A DNA stretch of 64,000 nucleotides from Promerops cafer (GCA_013398275.1 VZSE01012305.1:1-64000); one strand, 5' to 3'. Numbered from the stretch's first letter, positions 10,691 to 24,700 are shown. The notes: a model not told the origin generated them from the sequence alone. Numbers and translations are program-made.

Positions 10691-11290
10691 TAATTGAAGT
10701 TAGAAAGTGGTATGTTTATTGACAGCACTGGACGCATGGGGAATAGCTTCCCAAAGACATGCAAAATTCATGGAGCTCCTGCTCTTCTATTTATTCACTA
10801 AAATCTTACATATTCATATAATTTCCCAACACCCCTGTACATATGTATTACCTGACCCGCTTACCCTCGCTTTGTATTAAAATGAGCTGCAAGTCCTTTC
10901 ACACTTGGGCAGTCTTTTGCTCAAAATGGGTCAGTGGTCTCAAAAAGATGAAGTCAGAGATGTCTTCCTCCTGGTAAACTTTGAACCTTTTTCTTGTTGG
11001 CAGGGTTTCTGGTCCCCTGGCCATAGTCCAAGCTCCCCATCCTGGTTCTGGCTGGTTTTGATGTCCGGTACAGTCATGGTTCCTTCATTTTACAATACTC
11101 TTATTCTCCCTACCTTACTTCTACAAATACAACAAAATCAAGTAAATGATATATTGTCTTAGCTCTAACTAACTTCATCTGCTAATAGTTAATCGTTCTA
11201 CACTGCTTCTACCCTTTTGCTAAACTCTTAATAATTTTGTATTGCTTCTATCCCTCTAGCTAAATCATTAACTCTTTAATTCTTTTAGAC
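10690..11290 (-). mobile_element. LTR-like segment, possible solo endogenous retrovirus LTR
   Basis: The left part (tttattgacagcactggacgcatgg, then cccaaagacatgc) resembles the polyadenylation region of songbird ERV LTRs read in antisense. The right part holds a tandem repeat that would fall in U3. No gag, pol or env sequence adjoins it. I could not fix TG...CA ends or a target-site duplication, so both the element type and its limits are tentative. Confidence 0.4.
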
Positions 11291-11297
11291 CCTTGAT
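11181..11297. repeat. Three imperfect tandem units of about 38-40 bp
   Basis: Units begin at 11181, 11219 and 11259, each starting GCTAA and followed by a TTAA-containing stretch and then a C/T-rich end. The first two share tgcttctaccc/tgcttctatcc. They sit at the right end of the LTR-like segment, where retroviral enhancer repeats are often found. Confidence 0.6.
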
Positions 11298-11299
11298 TC

Positions 11300-14200
11300 T
11301 AGACTTACTAGAAATGAAAGACCCACTTTCAAACAAATGAAAAATCTGAAAAATTCTGAAAGATACAAGGAGTTGAAACCCGTAGGTTGGAAAGGAAACA
11401 TGAGAAAATTTCCAATGCCTACCACACTTCATACAGTGGAGGTTTCGATATATTCTTATCATTGTACTAATTACATAACAAATTATTCTTAGCCAAGCCT
11501 TAGCTTGTGTTCCCTATGCCATTTCATAGTCAGGATTCATTTTAAGAGTGACTACATAGCCTAGATCACAGAAATACAGAATGCCAGCTGTTACAGAAAG
11601 AGGCATTTTACCATCATGAAAAGTCTATCAGCACCATTTCTGCCAATGTTCCCATTCAAATACAGTTTTAAGCAAGGACTTCAAATGTAAATGTACTATG
11701 AATAATTATGGGGCAGTTTACATCAGTGCTAGTGCAACACTGACTAGGAATGTGTCATATTCCTATTCCAAATGTGCTTTTAGCTCTCTTCTCAAAGTTT
11801 GCTTTGCAATTGTGTGTAACAGACCCATTTTCCAAGAGGAACCTAAATTGATAAAAGACTGCTGGGTGCTTGAGAAGTATTTACAAGATGGATAATTACC
11901 CACTGATATTATATGAGGTGCTCTCAGGTTAGACAGGAAGTGGAGATATTTCCCTTGTAAGGACTGTGAAGCTGGGGTGTCTGCTTTTAACAGTAGAAGG
12001 AAGGACTGGTAGGAGGTTCCTCAGATGCAGAACAAGTTTGTAAATAGAAAAACCTAGAGTCACAGTGAACAGCTTCCTGAGAAGGGAAGAGACAGGAAGT
12101 GGGCATTGTGAAAAACATGATGGGAAAGAACCACGTGCAAGAGGACAAAGAGAGCAAAAACCAAGAAAGCAACAGACCATGAAAGCTGGGCCAGCTGAAA
12201 GCATCCCATCCCAGCTGGTCACTGAAGGGTGTTACTGAAGGAAAACCCTGCTTGCTGAGGACACTTGCCAGTGCCTTCATGCTTTTCCTCCAGGTAAGGA
12301 ACAAACTGCCAACAGACACACGTGCAGCAGAGGTCTGTGCTTTAAGGGTGTGCAAACTTGGGGGATTGTCCATGCATTATGTCAGCTCTCCTGCATATCA
12401 GAGAAAAATAACTGGAATAACAGCTCAGAACTGTTCAGTGCTCCTGTTACTGTTCCCCATACAAACAGTGCTTGGAAGAATTGTAGATGAAGCAGGAGCA
12501 TCTCCCAACCTAATCCATGCTTCACATCATTCCACTGAAAGCTCAGCCTCAGTTTGTGGCTAGAACATTTCCATATTCCGTGTCCCGAGGACCAGCAAGC
12601 CCAGCACTCCCATCAGTGGGATCCCACCCTGTGGGAAGAGACTCACAAGGATCAAGTCCAACTCCTGGCCCTGCACAGGACACCCCAAGACTCACACCAT
12701 GTGCCTGAGAGCGTTTTCCAAACACTTCGTGAAGAGCTGACTGCTTTTCTGTTTCTGCCTCTTCCATTTACATGTGGTATTGAGGAAGCACATCACCAGC
12801 CCTTACACAAACAGTTGATGATCACGAGAGGACAGTTACCAGCAAGAACCACAAATCACTAAACACTGCTCAGTGGCATTATGACCACTTGTGATAGGGT
12901 ACAAATTAATATCCTACTGTCACCCTTAGCAGTAGAAATGGCAGAAGTTCCTTTTGAAGTGTTAAGGCTGACAAGCTTTGTAAGGAGCAAGCAAAAACTG
13001 GAGGACATCCTTCAGCTTCCGTGGGCTCTGGATTGACAATGCTGATTGATAACAGAGAAGGGCAGAGATTGACTTGGCTGTCACAGTGTTTGTGGCACAT
13101 ACAATAATTTAAGGATTAGCAAAAAGAAAGTCTGTGCTTCCTGTGACCTGCTAACACTGAGCTGTAATGCTCCTCTGCATCTACATGGATGCCGTATTGA
13201 TGTTACACCCAGTAAAAACTTCATCCTAATCTGCGCCTAGTCTAGGAGAGATAAAACTACACACAAGGAAAGAAAGGCTAATGAGGAAAGCAAGGGAGAA
13301 GGAAGCTTATAAAGAAGCATAAGGAGAAAAGGAATCCAGCCTGTTATATAGCAACAGCAAGAAGAAATATATTTAAGGAATTTTAAAAGGCAAGCTGAAG
13401 AGGAAAAAACCACTACTAATGAAAGGCAGTACACTCACAAGAAAATACTTTAAAAATGTTTTTACTTACTAAACCATCTGAATTACTACTCAGAAGTTCT
13501 TATATTTTAATTTAGTTGAAAGGGAAAGAAAGGCTTAGAGAAAATGAAAGCTTCTCCTCTAAGTGATAAAAAATAATACCAGATAATTAAAATTTGTATT
13601 TTATAATAAAATGTTCCTCCTAGCAGCCTCTTCTAACTGTTGGTGATGGACTGTGGGACAATGGTGTATCAATAACTTGAATATACCCTGGTGTCACGCA
13701 TTTTTAAAGTATATTATCACAACATGTATTTTTCTCCATGCAGTAAAATTTATCCTCTGCTGCATTTGTTAACTTTTTTGAAGGATTAGTTTATTGAAGG
13801 ATCACTTCAAGAACTACTCTTACTACTGAAGTTTACACAAACTATTTGAGAGGTTTAAATGGGTATCACAACTACCAATATGGTTTTATGTTAAAACAGT
13901 CACGTAGGACAGTTCTTCCCAGTCTAGGTAGCAGTTATAATCTCATTACCCTTTTTGAAGACACTGTTTGTAAAACAACAATAGAATACTGTAAGGATAT
14001 GTAGAGCAGTGAAGGCTTCATAAAACATTAGACATTTGCTGGGATAATTGGGGCCCATTTCCTCATGGCTACCTATTAGAAATATTATTAATTGGAGACC
14101 CCAGTTGTTACTGCTTCTCAGCTGCACTGGCAAGGCAGTGTCATGGGTGCAGAAGAGGATCCTCACTGATAAAAAGGAGACCAGCCACGCCTGCAGCATG

Positions 14201-14600
14201 AGCCTTTTTGATCACCAAGACGTAATGCAAATAATGCCTTTGTCCCCCCACTTCCTTTGTTTTACTGTAAAAAAATCAAAACCAAAGCAAAACCAAGCAA
14301 ACAGAAACAAAACAACCCCCCAAGTCTCTGTATTTTGTACGCATTTATAACTGCCTGGAGGACTTTTCGAAGAATTAGATGACAAAGGGGGAGGAAGAGA
14401 ATGTGTTTCCTGACCTGGCCCACACGTGCTCCACCTCACAAAGCCCTAGTCTGCCTTTAAGGCCATAATGGCTGCAGCTCCTCATCTCTCCTGTTGTGGT
14501 TTCCTCTCTGCTGGTTGCATCTCTCACGTCAGCGGCTGAAATTGCTTTTTCCCTTCCCCCTTTTGTACCGGCCATACTCTCCTTTCCAGTTCTGCCTCGT
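11300..14600. other. DPY30-MEMO1 intergenic, right part
   Basis: No gene was recognised apart from the CR1 scrap at 12640-12745. Frames of 90-130 codons around 11930-12370 and 14050-14350 have no family resemblance and no coding signature that I can see. Confidence 0.5.
12640..12745 (-). mobile_element. CR1 LINE fragment
   Basis: The run aaggatcaagtccaactcc, then ggccctgcacaggac, then ccaagactcacaccatgtgcctgagagcgtt and ttccaaacacttc, follows the antisense CR1 3' region in order. Only about 100 bp is recognisable, with neither end preserved. Confidence 0.65.
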
Positions 14601-14699
14601 TAGCTATTTTGAGCCACGCTTGATGTCTCCATGGCAGCAATCCATTCACCCAGATCATTAAAAAAAGAAAAAATAAAGGGATGGGGAAGTATTAAGCTG

Positions 14700-15790
14700 A
14701 GAAGAACAGGAGACTTCCGCACAGCTGTACTCCCACGGCCCTCGCTCCGTGCCACGCTGCCACGGGCATCGCGGCACGGGAAGGGAGGCGTAGGTAAAGA
14801 TCCTAGTTCGGAAACACGGAGCCCCAGCGCAGCAAAATCCACGTTCCCTAAGATGCTTTTGGGAAACGGTGCTCCGTCCCTCGAGCCCTCAGCATCCCAC
14901 CTGCTCCCACCGGCCGTGCCGGGCGCGGAGGCAGCGGATAACGGGGCGCTCCCGCGGGTCACCCCGGGGGTCTCCCGGCGCCCCCGCCCCGCTCCCCTCA
15001 CCTGACCCGCGCCCGGAATCTGCCCCGCCACCACGGAGACACGGCCCGGCCAATCAGCGCGCACGGCACCCATCACCAAGGCAACGCACCGACCAATCCG
15101 CGGCGGCCTCTCCCGCCTAGCCCTGCCCCCTACCCCCTCCCCCGCGGGNNNNNNNNNNNNNNNNNNNNNNNNNNNNNNNNNNNNNNNNNNNNNNNNNNNN
15201 NNNNNNNNNNNNNNNNNNNNNNNNNNNNNNNNNNNNNNNNNNNNNNNNNNNNNNNNNNNNNNNNNNNNNNNNNNNNNNNNNNNNNNNNNNNNNNNNNNNN
15301 NNNNNNNNNNNNNNNNNNNNNNNNNNNNNNNNNNNNNNNNNNNNNNNNNNNNNNNNNNNNNNNNNNNNNNNNNNNNNNNNNNNNNNNNNNNNNNNNNNNN
15401 NNNNNNNNNNNNNNNNNNNNNNNNNNNNNNNNNNNNNNNNNNNNNNNNNNNNNNNNNGCCCCCGCCGGCACATGGCGGGCGGCGGGTTGGGGGCCGCCGG
15501 GCCCGGCCGCTGGCGGGGAGCGGGCAGAGCTGGGGAGGGAGTGCCGCGGAGCACCGCGAGCACACCTGCCGGCCGCCGCTGTCCCTCTCCTCCGGCCCGG
15601 GTACCTGCAGCGGCGCCTCTCGGCGGAAGCCGGCGTTTGGTCGTCGCCGGGGATGGGTCGGGCCCCCCGGCTGCGCCTCGTGTGCTTGCCCAGCCCGGCA
15701 GCCGCGCCTCGCCGCAGCTCCGTGTGTCACGGCAGCGGGGCTGGAGCCAGCCCGGGGCTGTGCTTCGTACCGAGTGTTGCTCTCCGTTAG
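14700..15790 (+). promoter_or_regulatory. MEMO1: MEMO1 CpG island promoter (interrupted by an assembly gap)
   Basis: CpG-dense sequence lies on both sides of the N run and fades by about 15790. It is the only CpG island between DPY30 and MEMO1 exon 2. Two plus-strand CCAAT boxes (15050-15054, within ccaatcagcg, a very good NF-Y site; and 15093-15097) lie 55-100 bp before the gap. Between them, accaaggcaac at about 15075-15085 contains a GTTGCC half-site, as in RFX X-boxes. Together they suggest that transcription starts in or just before the gap. Confidence 0.75.
15149..15457. other. Assembly gap of 309 N
   Basis: This is an undetermined run inside the MEMO1 CpG island, flanked by nearly pure G/C. 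Such GC-rich bird promoters are often lost in sequencing. The first MEMO1 coding exon (61 coding bases by arithmetic) is absent from the visible sequence on either side and most likely lies here. Confidence 0.95.
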
Positions 15791-15799
15791 AGCACACAG

Positions 15800-18700
15800 A
15801 AGGATTTCAGTATTTTCAACTGCTCCTGAGGTTTTTTGGTTTTGTTTTGTTAATTCCATGAGAAAATACCGCCTGTCTGGGGTTAGAAGGCGGGGGAAAG
15901 GTGTGAATATAGGGAGGTTTATTTTACTTCTTGACGAGATGTGAAAATAGGGAGACTTATTTCTCTTTTTGTAGTCCAGGAAAACCTATTTTTATCTTCC
16001 CGAGCGCTTTCTTTAGGCGGAGTGAAAAGTTACTAAGCAATAGTGCGGAGTGGCTCTGTCCATTTAAACATGTGGTACTTGCAGAAGAAGAGAAGAAAAA
16101 CGTGATGCATTGGAGGGTGAGCTACCGCTCCCCTTGCCTACGCCAAAAAAAAAAGGCAGGAACACGTAATAAGGGCTTGATAGCACATATGTTTGGAGAT
16201 AATTTTTGTTCGGTTTTGTGGCAGAACCTCTTTTGTGAAAAGGACGCCCATTTGTCTTTTCAGAGCTGTTAATAAGATTTGTAAGGGATATTCTTTAACT
16301 GGCCTCGGGAGTAAAGATGATTACAAAACTGCAGGTGAACGAGCTTAGATGAACAAGAGGCTGTCATAATGAGCAGTTCAGAGGGATAGGGGGTACAATT
16401 GAAAATAAACCAAACAATGAAGTATTGCATTCAGGATCCTAAATTAACATCTAAGAAGAATTGGATGTGAAAAGTCATAACTTCTCTTGGCTAAAATAGA
16501 TGTGGTTTCCCCTCTCCTCCATAAATTGATGAACGAGGTATAAGGCAAAAAATGAAAGGGAAGAAATACAGGGAGGAGAGTAACACAGGAAGAGGCAGAT
16601 TGTGTGATAAGTAGCTGGGCTTTAAATGGTTGGGTAGGCATTTTCGAGACAACAATAGAGGATGATTGTTTTCCTTCTGAGCTTAATATTCTAAACATAA
16701 TTCTCGTGTCCGTTACAAAACTGGCCTCAAATCTTTGTGCAGCTTGCAACTACATTTATTTCCAATGATCTAGAAAGGTAGGTAGTACTCCATTTACAGA
16801 AAGTGTACAAAATCGTGTCAAAGGTATAGATTTAACCATGTGCAAAGTCATCAAAACATCACAGCTTTGTGGTAATCACCTTCATCCTGCAATTTATATT
16901 TTCATTTATGAGTAAGGCAGAAAACTGATCTACGATATGGAATGGCTACATGACCTTACACACAAATTTTGTAGTTTGTTTGGTATTGGACTTCATATCA
17001 AGTTATTACTGGATACTAGCAAGTAAGAATTTTAATTTTTTAAAAATAATTTAAGAGGAATGGATACTGTGTTTGACGGTTTTTTTTTCTATAAAAACTC
17101 AGTACATAATTTAGTTACACTACGCTCCAGTAAGTGTGTGTGACTAGTTTGGCCAGTACTAGTTGTTTGTAGTAGGACATCCAAAAGTATGTTACTCCCA
17201 TTGCTTTTGGGCAGCCCTCTGGCACTTGCTTATTGAGAAGATGTGGGATGGTTGCCCAGACACGCTGCATGAAAAGAAAACCCCAAACTGAATCATGTTG
17301 TAATAATGAATTATGACAGCTATGCTTGTGACAAGTTAAATTGTTACTGTGTGTATGGTGGGGGTAAGTGGTTGATGTTGCATAATCTGGGGTTTTTGGA
17401 AATACATTTTTCCTTAAATGAGCAAGGAGTATTTTGTGTCTTGCTATAGAACTCTCTTCTGCTGTTTGCACTGGGTATGTGAGAGCAAAAATTGTGCCTG
17501 TTCAGCACAAGGACTACCTATTATTTGTTGCTTGAAAGCTAATTTTTGTGTGCCATCCATGAAAACTCAAGAGAAAACAAATGAGGACCAAGAGGCTATG
17601 TATTCATCGTAGATTTAACTTAAAATCTTCCTGTATTTCAGGCCAGACTCACATGTCAGTTGCCACATCAAACTTGTAACATAGGCTCCTCAATTGTACT
17701 ACTTGAAGAAAGTGGATTTTACCATGTGTTTTCGTCCTGCATAGCTTCAAGGCTGGAGCTGAGGCAGGGATTAGTTTGAATTGTGATAGTTCCTCAGTGT
17801 GTTCCCATGGTTCTCTGGGGATTGTCTTTTCAAGTCCTCCTACCTCCTCTGTTCTTAGCCTACTGTCTCAGCCCAGAAGCGATTTGCTATGTTATATATA
17901 AACTGGTTAGCGTTTAAGCTTCCCATTTCCTGCAAACTGCTCTCTTTCTACAGAGCTGAGTTTGATTATACAGGTTGAGTGGATGCTCTGGCTACCCTCA
18001 TCCTGCTCTGTAGTTAAGATAACCCATCTGAAAGGGTAACGAGAAATGTGATTTTTTACAGCTATGTTCAAAACCTTTACATCTGAAAGCACTTTTAAAG
18101 GGGTTGAATGAGGATAAGGTTTTTTAGTGGTAGTTTATCCTGAGGTGCTTCGTACCTAGGGCTAAAACATCAACACACCATCCAGGATGATGAATGGCAT
18201 CATGGACTTGGGAGGGGGATTACTGCAAAAGTGGAGCACTCATTGCTGTTTAAGAAAAAAAATTCTCTAAAATCTGGCTGTAGAAGTCAGCTCTGGGAAA
18301 GAAGGGCCAAAGCCAGGTGAGGGGGAAGAAGACAAAGGATGGATCCAGAATGCAGTCCAGTTTTTTTGGGTTTTTTTTTTTGTGGTCAGAGTATATTTTT
18401 AAACTGGGTTAGGTCTCTCCTCTGCCCTCCAGGAGTGGAAGCAATATCAGAAGTGAAGCTACAACCAAGAGGGAGCTGCTATTCTTCTTGGATGGTCAGT
18501 GCAATGTGTGTAAGGGGGTTTGGAAGAAATGCCACTTCTTGTTTTTAGAGGCTGCTCATTTCCATGGGACAGCAATTGCTTCAGCTGAAAATAGACCATT
18601 GCTCCATGATTTTGTCCAGCCATGGGATATGCACTGCTTAGGCTCTGCCTTGGACAATATAAACATGCACTCCATTCTAGTATGAATATGCCACCTACTT

Positions 18701-21700
18701 GTATGATGCTAATAAATGCTGTAGAGCAGGTGGAACTGGCTGCGCAATTATGCACATCCAGGTGTGTTCACACGTTAGAATGTTTCATATAAGTAAACAA
18801 CTTTGTATTAGAGGCAAAGTTAGGTCCCAGGGAGAAAGCTCACTGCTTCCTACTCAGTAAAGCTGAGAACAGGGCAAGAAGTGGAAGATGAACGTCACCA
18901 TGCTGTTAGAGCATTTGACTTCCCACGTGTTCTTCCTTGTGTGCTGTTGTAACAAAAAAAAAAAATCTAAAAATTAAGTTCTTTATGAAGTTTCAGCAGG
19001 TGAGTTCAGTATGAAAATTTTAACCAAAATGTTTGCCATCTCTTTCCCCATACCAACAATTCTAGAGGAAAGTTAATGTTCATTCCGCATCAGTCAATGC
19101 AGCATCTTAATGAACTTCAGGTGTATTCCTCTGGAGCATTTGATTGGCAGCAAATAGAACAGTGAAGTCTGGTCAGTTGTTCCTCCTCCTACTTAGCAGC
19201 ACCACCGAACATGGGAAGCTTTACAGCCAAGCTTCCAAACTGAAACTGTGCTATGCTCTTTGCTGATAGTAGGCCACTGGTCTAAACAACCTTGTTCTTT
19301 TCTTGCAGAATTTGATCTCCATGTCTGCTTTTAAAAAAGTTAGTATTGTATGACATGCCATTGCTTTTGTGGACTAGCAGCTTGGGGTATGCTGGCCACT
19401 GAAAACATTTGCAAAATTTAGATAGAAGCATACAATGTAAATAAAATACCACACAGCACTGCTGTCATGTAGATTGCTTAAAAAAAAAAAAAGAAAATAT
19501 CACTCTTGTGTGGTGAAAAATAGTACACTCACATTTATTTTTGGAAGAAAGTCCCAGCCCTGCTGTGTTAATTCAACCACCTAGTATCCAGACCTTTTGA
19601 GAAGTTGATTTTTAACCAGCAGGTGGAAGAGGAAGATTAAGGACAACTTGAAACAAAAACGGCATGATTTTCAGTGTCTTTGAATGCAGGCAGACACATT
19701 CCTAGATACAAAAGGAGCAGATGAAATGCAATAGAAATGATACGTTATTCTGAGCATGGACTGCGTGCAGGATAGGGGTGTTTATTCTTTGATGTGAGTA
19801 GATTCAGTAAGTGCTGGGCAGTTACTGCTGTGGGGAATCAATCCATATGCTCCTGAAATGGAAATAAACATTAGCTATGTGCATCTTTTTTTTCTTCTGT
19901 AACATGTCATGACAAGTGGGATGTCACATTATGGTGCTGAAGGTGGCTCATTGGCTCACAGCTGGCCTCTTCTGGCCTCTGGAAGTGCTAACTGAATACT
20001 GTACTGCTCCTTATTAATGTGTGTGATAAGAGTTCTTGTTTCAACTTTTCCCCAGTCAGTGGCATTGTGATACAGGTAAAACATGAAGGTTTTTAGTAGG
20101 CTCTTCCAGGTCACAGGAGTAAAAATCAAATTGAGAGTGCATGTGAATAACAATATACTACATGATGTGAAATTTGCCCTGCAAAACAAGTTTGTTGTTG
20201 TATTAGTTAGGGCTTATTTCTCTGCTTTCCCTGACCAAACCATAGTGGCTAGAGGTGTTGTTTGAACTAGGAGAACCTTAATTTCCATAAGCTTATTAAT
20301 GCAAATGTGAGTTGGCAGAGTGATTGCTGTGTCGACTTGAAACACCATTGCGCTCATTGTCTTGAAAGCTCTTTTTTATGATGAGCCAAGTAAATGGCCA
20401 GTAAATATTTGAAGAGACTTTAAACTTAATGGTGCACTTGTGTTTAGAGTCTCCTACTGCCCTAGCTTGTCAGCAAAAGAACCCCAGAGGAGATAGGCAG
20501 TGACATCTTGTTGCTGCCATTTGTAAGGATTAAGCTTCTAACTTGTTTGGACAAGAAATGCCAGAACTCTCGAATAACTGGCTGTCGTACAGCCAGCGAT
20601 GTTTCAATGTTGTCTTTTGGGCAGAAATCTGCATGATGGTGTAGATCAGCAGGAAAGTATAGTGCTTTGAAGAACTTCAGCAGATCAGAAAATAATTGAA
20701 AAGGCAATTGTGTGCCATGAATGATCAGTTTAGAAGTTGCATTTCTCTCAAAGTTGGCCACTACTTTTGCACATTTACAGCCCCTTCTATTCCTTTGTAA
20801 TCCCCAGTAAGACTGGCATTAATGCTTTTTTACTGCCGTTGTACCAAATACCATTTTTTTTTATATCAAAACCCACTTACTCTGTTAGTAGCTCTGTGAG
20901 GTAGGCAGCTTCAAGGTGCAATAGCAGTGTGATTGAGGTAATAAACTGTTCTCATTTGTGCCTTCTGGGGCTTGGGGGCCCTGAAGAGTGATGTGAGAAT
21001 GACTGTTTGTTTTAACGAATAGCGCTGTAATCCCAGCATTTGTATGCTTGGTGGCATGAACTGAAACTTCTCATCAGCATTAGGGCAAGTGTGTACATCA
21101 GTTACAGCTGTTTCTGCTTTGCCATGATGTTGCTGAATATGTGTAATCCATTCCCCAGGCCTGCTGCCCACAGTTTCTGAGGGCAAATGCTGCTGCTGGG
21201 TTCACTTACTCCGAGTGGCTGTATCCCACCTTAAGGCAGAATCTCTTCTCTGTAGTATGTTGGATATAGGTCTCTGCCACAGCTGAAGTGGTCAGAAGGG
21301 AATCACGTCTGACTCTGGGTGGGCTTATAATCCCTCAGCCAAGGGATTCAGAAAGATGTTCTCTATGCTATACAAGAGTCTATAAAAGTGGTTTACTCTG
21401 ACATGCCAAGAACCCTGGCATACTCCCCAAAATTGGAATAACTCATCACAGCTCGTTCATAAATGTAGAAGTAATGAATCATCATGTTGTTTGTAGATGG
21501 TCATAGACAAATGGATCCAGGAAAACATGGAAAAAGCATGTGGGGGTCATTGAAATGAGATGTGGTTTAGTAGTGGACTTGGCAGTGTTAGGCTTATGGT
21601 TGGACTCTATGATCTTAAAGGTCTTTTCCAGCTTGAATAATTCTATGATCTCTTGTAGTGAACGGAGCTTTCTGCAGTAGCAAGATAATTAATGTACTGA

Positions 21701-24700
21701 TCATGAAATCTTAATGTTGTGACATTAGCTGAAGCATTACAAATACAGCTGTTAACTCAAGTTCTTACCTTGCAATCTGTGAACAACTAATCATAGTGTC
21801 TTATGAATTCATCAAGTATTTGCTTTGCAATGTTAAATACCAAATCTAAAATCTCTCTCCCTTTGGTCGTTTATCTTTTTTTTTAGGCTTTTTATGGGGA
21901 AACTGGATGTGTCATTACTGACTCTTTTATGAATTAAACATGGAACACAGCATTAATATGCAGACTGTATTATTTAGCATTGTATAATGAAAAAAGTGTA
22001 CTGTAATAATTTGAAATACAATTTCTAGGCTATTATTTCTAGCTGAACCACTTAAATACTGTCAAAATCAACATACTTCAAGAAAAGAATGTAGATTCAA
22101 CTTTCACTGTACAGTTGGAACTGAAAAAGAGTTTTATATTTGGTGTAGTTCTGGTATCATTAAAATAGCCTGCAAGTATCACTTAGTGAATACTTTCACA
22201 AATTTCATTTACATTTAGTGTGTGTTAGAGCCAAAATAATTCTCAGAGGTATGGAATACAACGTCATTTGTTTGGATCTCTGAATGACCTGAGTACTAAG
22301 GCTTTTTATGAAGCTAGGTAGGTATCTGTTGGTTGATACTCTTAATAAGTGGTGTTATAGTTCAATATTTTTTTTTAATTCCTGTCAACTTTCAATAATG
22401 GAAAATCAAGAACTAGTTGAATACTGGAGGACTGGGGCATGCAAATTTGAAATGCTACCAAAGCAGATTTCGATATGTTTCAATGTTTCTGTTGTGGCTT
22501 CAGTTTTATTTTCCCCCATTCAAGCACTACTTGCAGTCTTAGTTCCATCTTACAATGTGTATAAATAGGAATTAATGTGGCATTGGTGTAATCTCTATTT
22601 GCATCTTAATTTTCTCCCAGGTCCTGGTTTGCATAGGTAAATTTCTGCATTGCCTATACTCTGATTTCACCATTTTATCAATGTTGGAGGAGAGTTTATG
22701 CCAGCAGTGGAGAATGTGGCCAATTAACATGAGTTGTTGGAAATCACATTCTACTCCTGATAAATCCTAGTCTTTGCATAGCTAAAACTTGTTCTTTAGT
22801 CAAGGATTTGGCTTTTGTTGCATTGAGGAACAGGTTTGGGTTATTATTTTTTTTCAAGTGCAGTCTGTGTTTTTTTAAAAATCCTTACACTTTCTGCAAT
22901 ATTAACTGTTAGTCCTCTGTCATGTTTCAGATTTGAGTTTGCCTAACAATTTTTTTAAGTTTTTCAGATTCACCTTCAGAATTGTGAAGAAAGGCGTTCC
23001 CTTAGTTCCAGTTACTAAACTAATTGTATGCCAGGCCCCAGGGTTTCACTATTACTTTGGTTTTTGTAACACTCTACAGGAGTAAAGACTTACTCACTTC
23101 TTACCACACGTGTTGTAATATTTATTAGAAGCATTTTTAAGGTGTAGACTTTTTTCATCAATGGGAAAAGGTAGTTAAAAAGTGCAAGACTCAAGGAAGG
23201 GTGGTGGCTCCTATAGGTAGGAGACATTTTTGGACAAGTAAAAGCTGTCAAGGCTCTGGCAGATGTGTTACTTGCTCCAGCATTACTTGCCTTGCTGCAA
23301 GTGCTGTACGCGTGCAGCCGAGGGGGACCTGAGCAGTTTTGCCTGGTGCTGCTCTAAATTTTGATTGAGGTTTATGCTTTCCCAGTAAATAAAGCATTCA
23401 CTGAGACTGAGGATTCAGAGCAAACACTGAGTCTTGCCTACCAGTCTGAAAAAGTATGTTTTGTATGTGTAATGGTGGCTGCAGGAAAAAGAGCAAAATG
23501 CCATTATGTTGTGTTGACACTTGGCATATAAGCACTTCAGCCTCACCGACAAGGTGAGGTTGGCTGTGGAAAAAATGTGCTGGTTTGGCTTAACTTATAA
23601 AGTCTGGACCATGACAGCTGTAAATTGGGATGATGAACTTATCTGAGTCACTACCAGATGTCTTTGTGTTATTATTCCCTGGGTGACTATGGCATGCAAG
23701 TAATGTGGATGGATTCTTTCTTTCTTACTCTAGAGCTTTGTGATGGGATAATGTTGATTGTTAAAATAAGTTGTCCTTTTAGGCAAGATAATTGAATAAA
23801 TGCTGCCTGTAGTAATTTCCATAAATTTGCCTAGTGTAGACTTGCTCTGTGCTTGCAATTATTTTAAACCTTGTCATGACTTCTACTGGTTTTCAAAACA
23901 AAACAGGATGTTTAATATCCACAGATAATGTCAGAAATCCTTAGTTACACACCTGTGTTTATACCTGACTTCATAGGATTGAAATGCAGACGCTAATGTT
24001 ACATACTTCAGTGAAGCTCATAATTTGCTGCTTAACCTTCTTTTGATCAATGAAAGGTCTGATCTTACAGTATTAATGCTAAAGTATATTGATTGTTGCA
24101 TCCAGAAATTGCATCCATAAGGTTTTCTGCCCTTCTGTCTGGGTTAGCCTTAAAACTCCTGTTGGTCTCATCCTGCCAGCTTTCTCAAGATAAGCTTTCC
24201 ACCTGAGGCTCAGGGAGCTGGGACCTATTTTACTTCCCACCGCAACAGCAAGAGGATACATGGATGGCAGTGCTGTTCACTGTCCATGCTGGTCAGCTAA
24301 GGAGATGCATGTTCACTGAACTGTCTTGATGACTGTTTTTCAAGCTAAGCTTCATTTAAATATTATCAAAACTTACTTCTTTATGAAGAAGTTACTCATC
24401 TACTATAATACAATTCCATATGGCAGAGCATAGCTACTGTGATAGTGTGGGTTTATTTATATTTTGTATAACCAATTCAAATATTTTGACTTTAGCCTTA
24501 AGCATCCTCATGTTTGAGAAACTGGAAGAAAAACCTCTCTGAACAGTTCAAGGAAAAGTTGGTGCTAATTTGGTAACAAGAAAATTATGGTTCTAGAGTA
24601 TCCCCCTTAAAGTATTTGTAAGCATTAGAAGCTGCAGGTAGGCTATACTTTTGTCAGTTCGTTTGGGTGCTGTTTGATTTTCTTTTTTTTTTTTTTAGCT

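Noticed and set aside
15458..15520. ATG at 15472 in the CpG island as the MEMO1 start
   Set aside because: The downstream translation is Gly/Ala-rich and does not resemble the conserved MEMO1 N-terminus, and the frame cannot supply residues 1-20 by any GT donor I see.
14600..15859. 419-codon minus-strand open frame across the MEMO1 promoter
   Set aside because: It is open only because 309 N were translated as unknown residues. The real parts on each side are CpG-island composition without domain signal.
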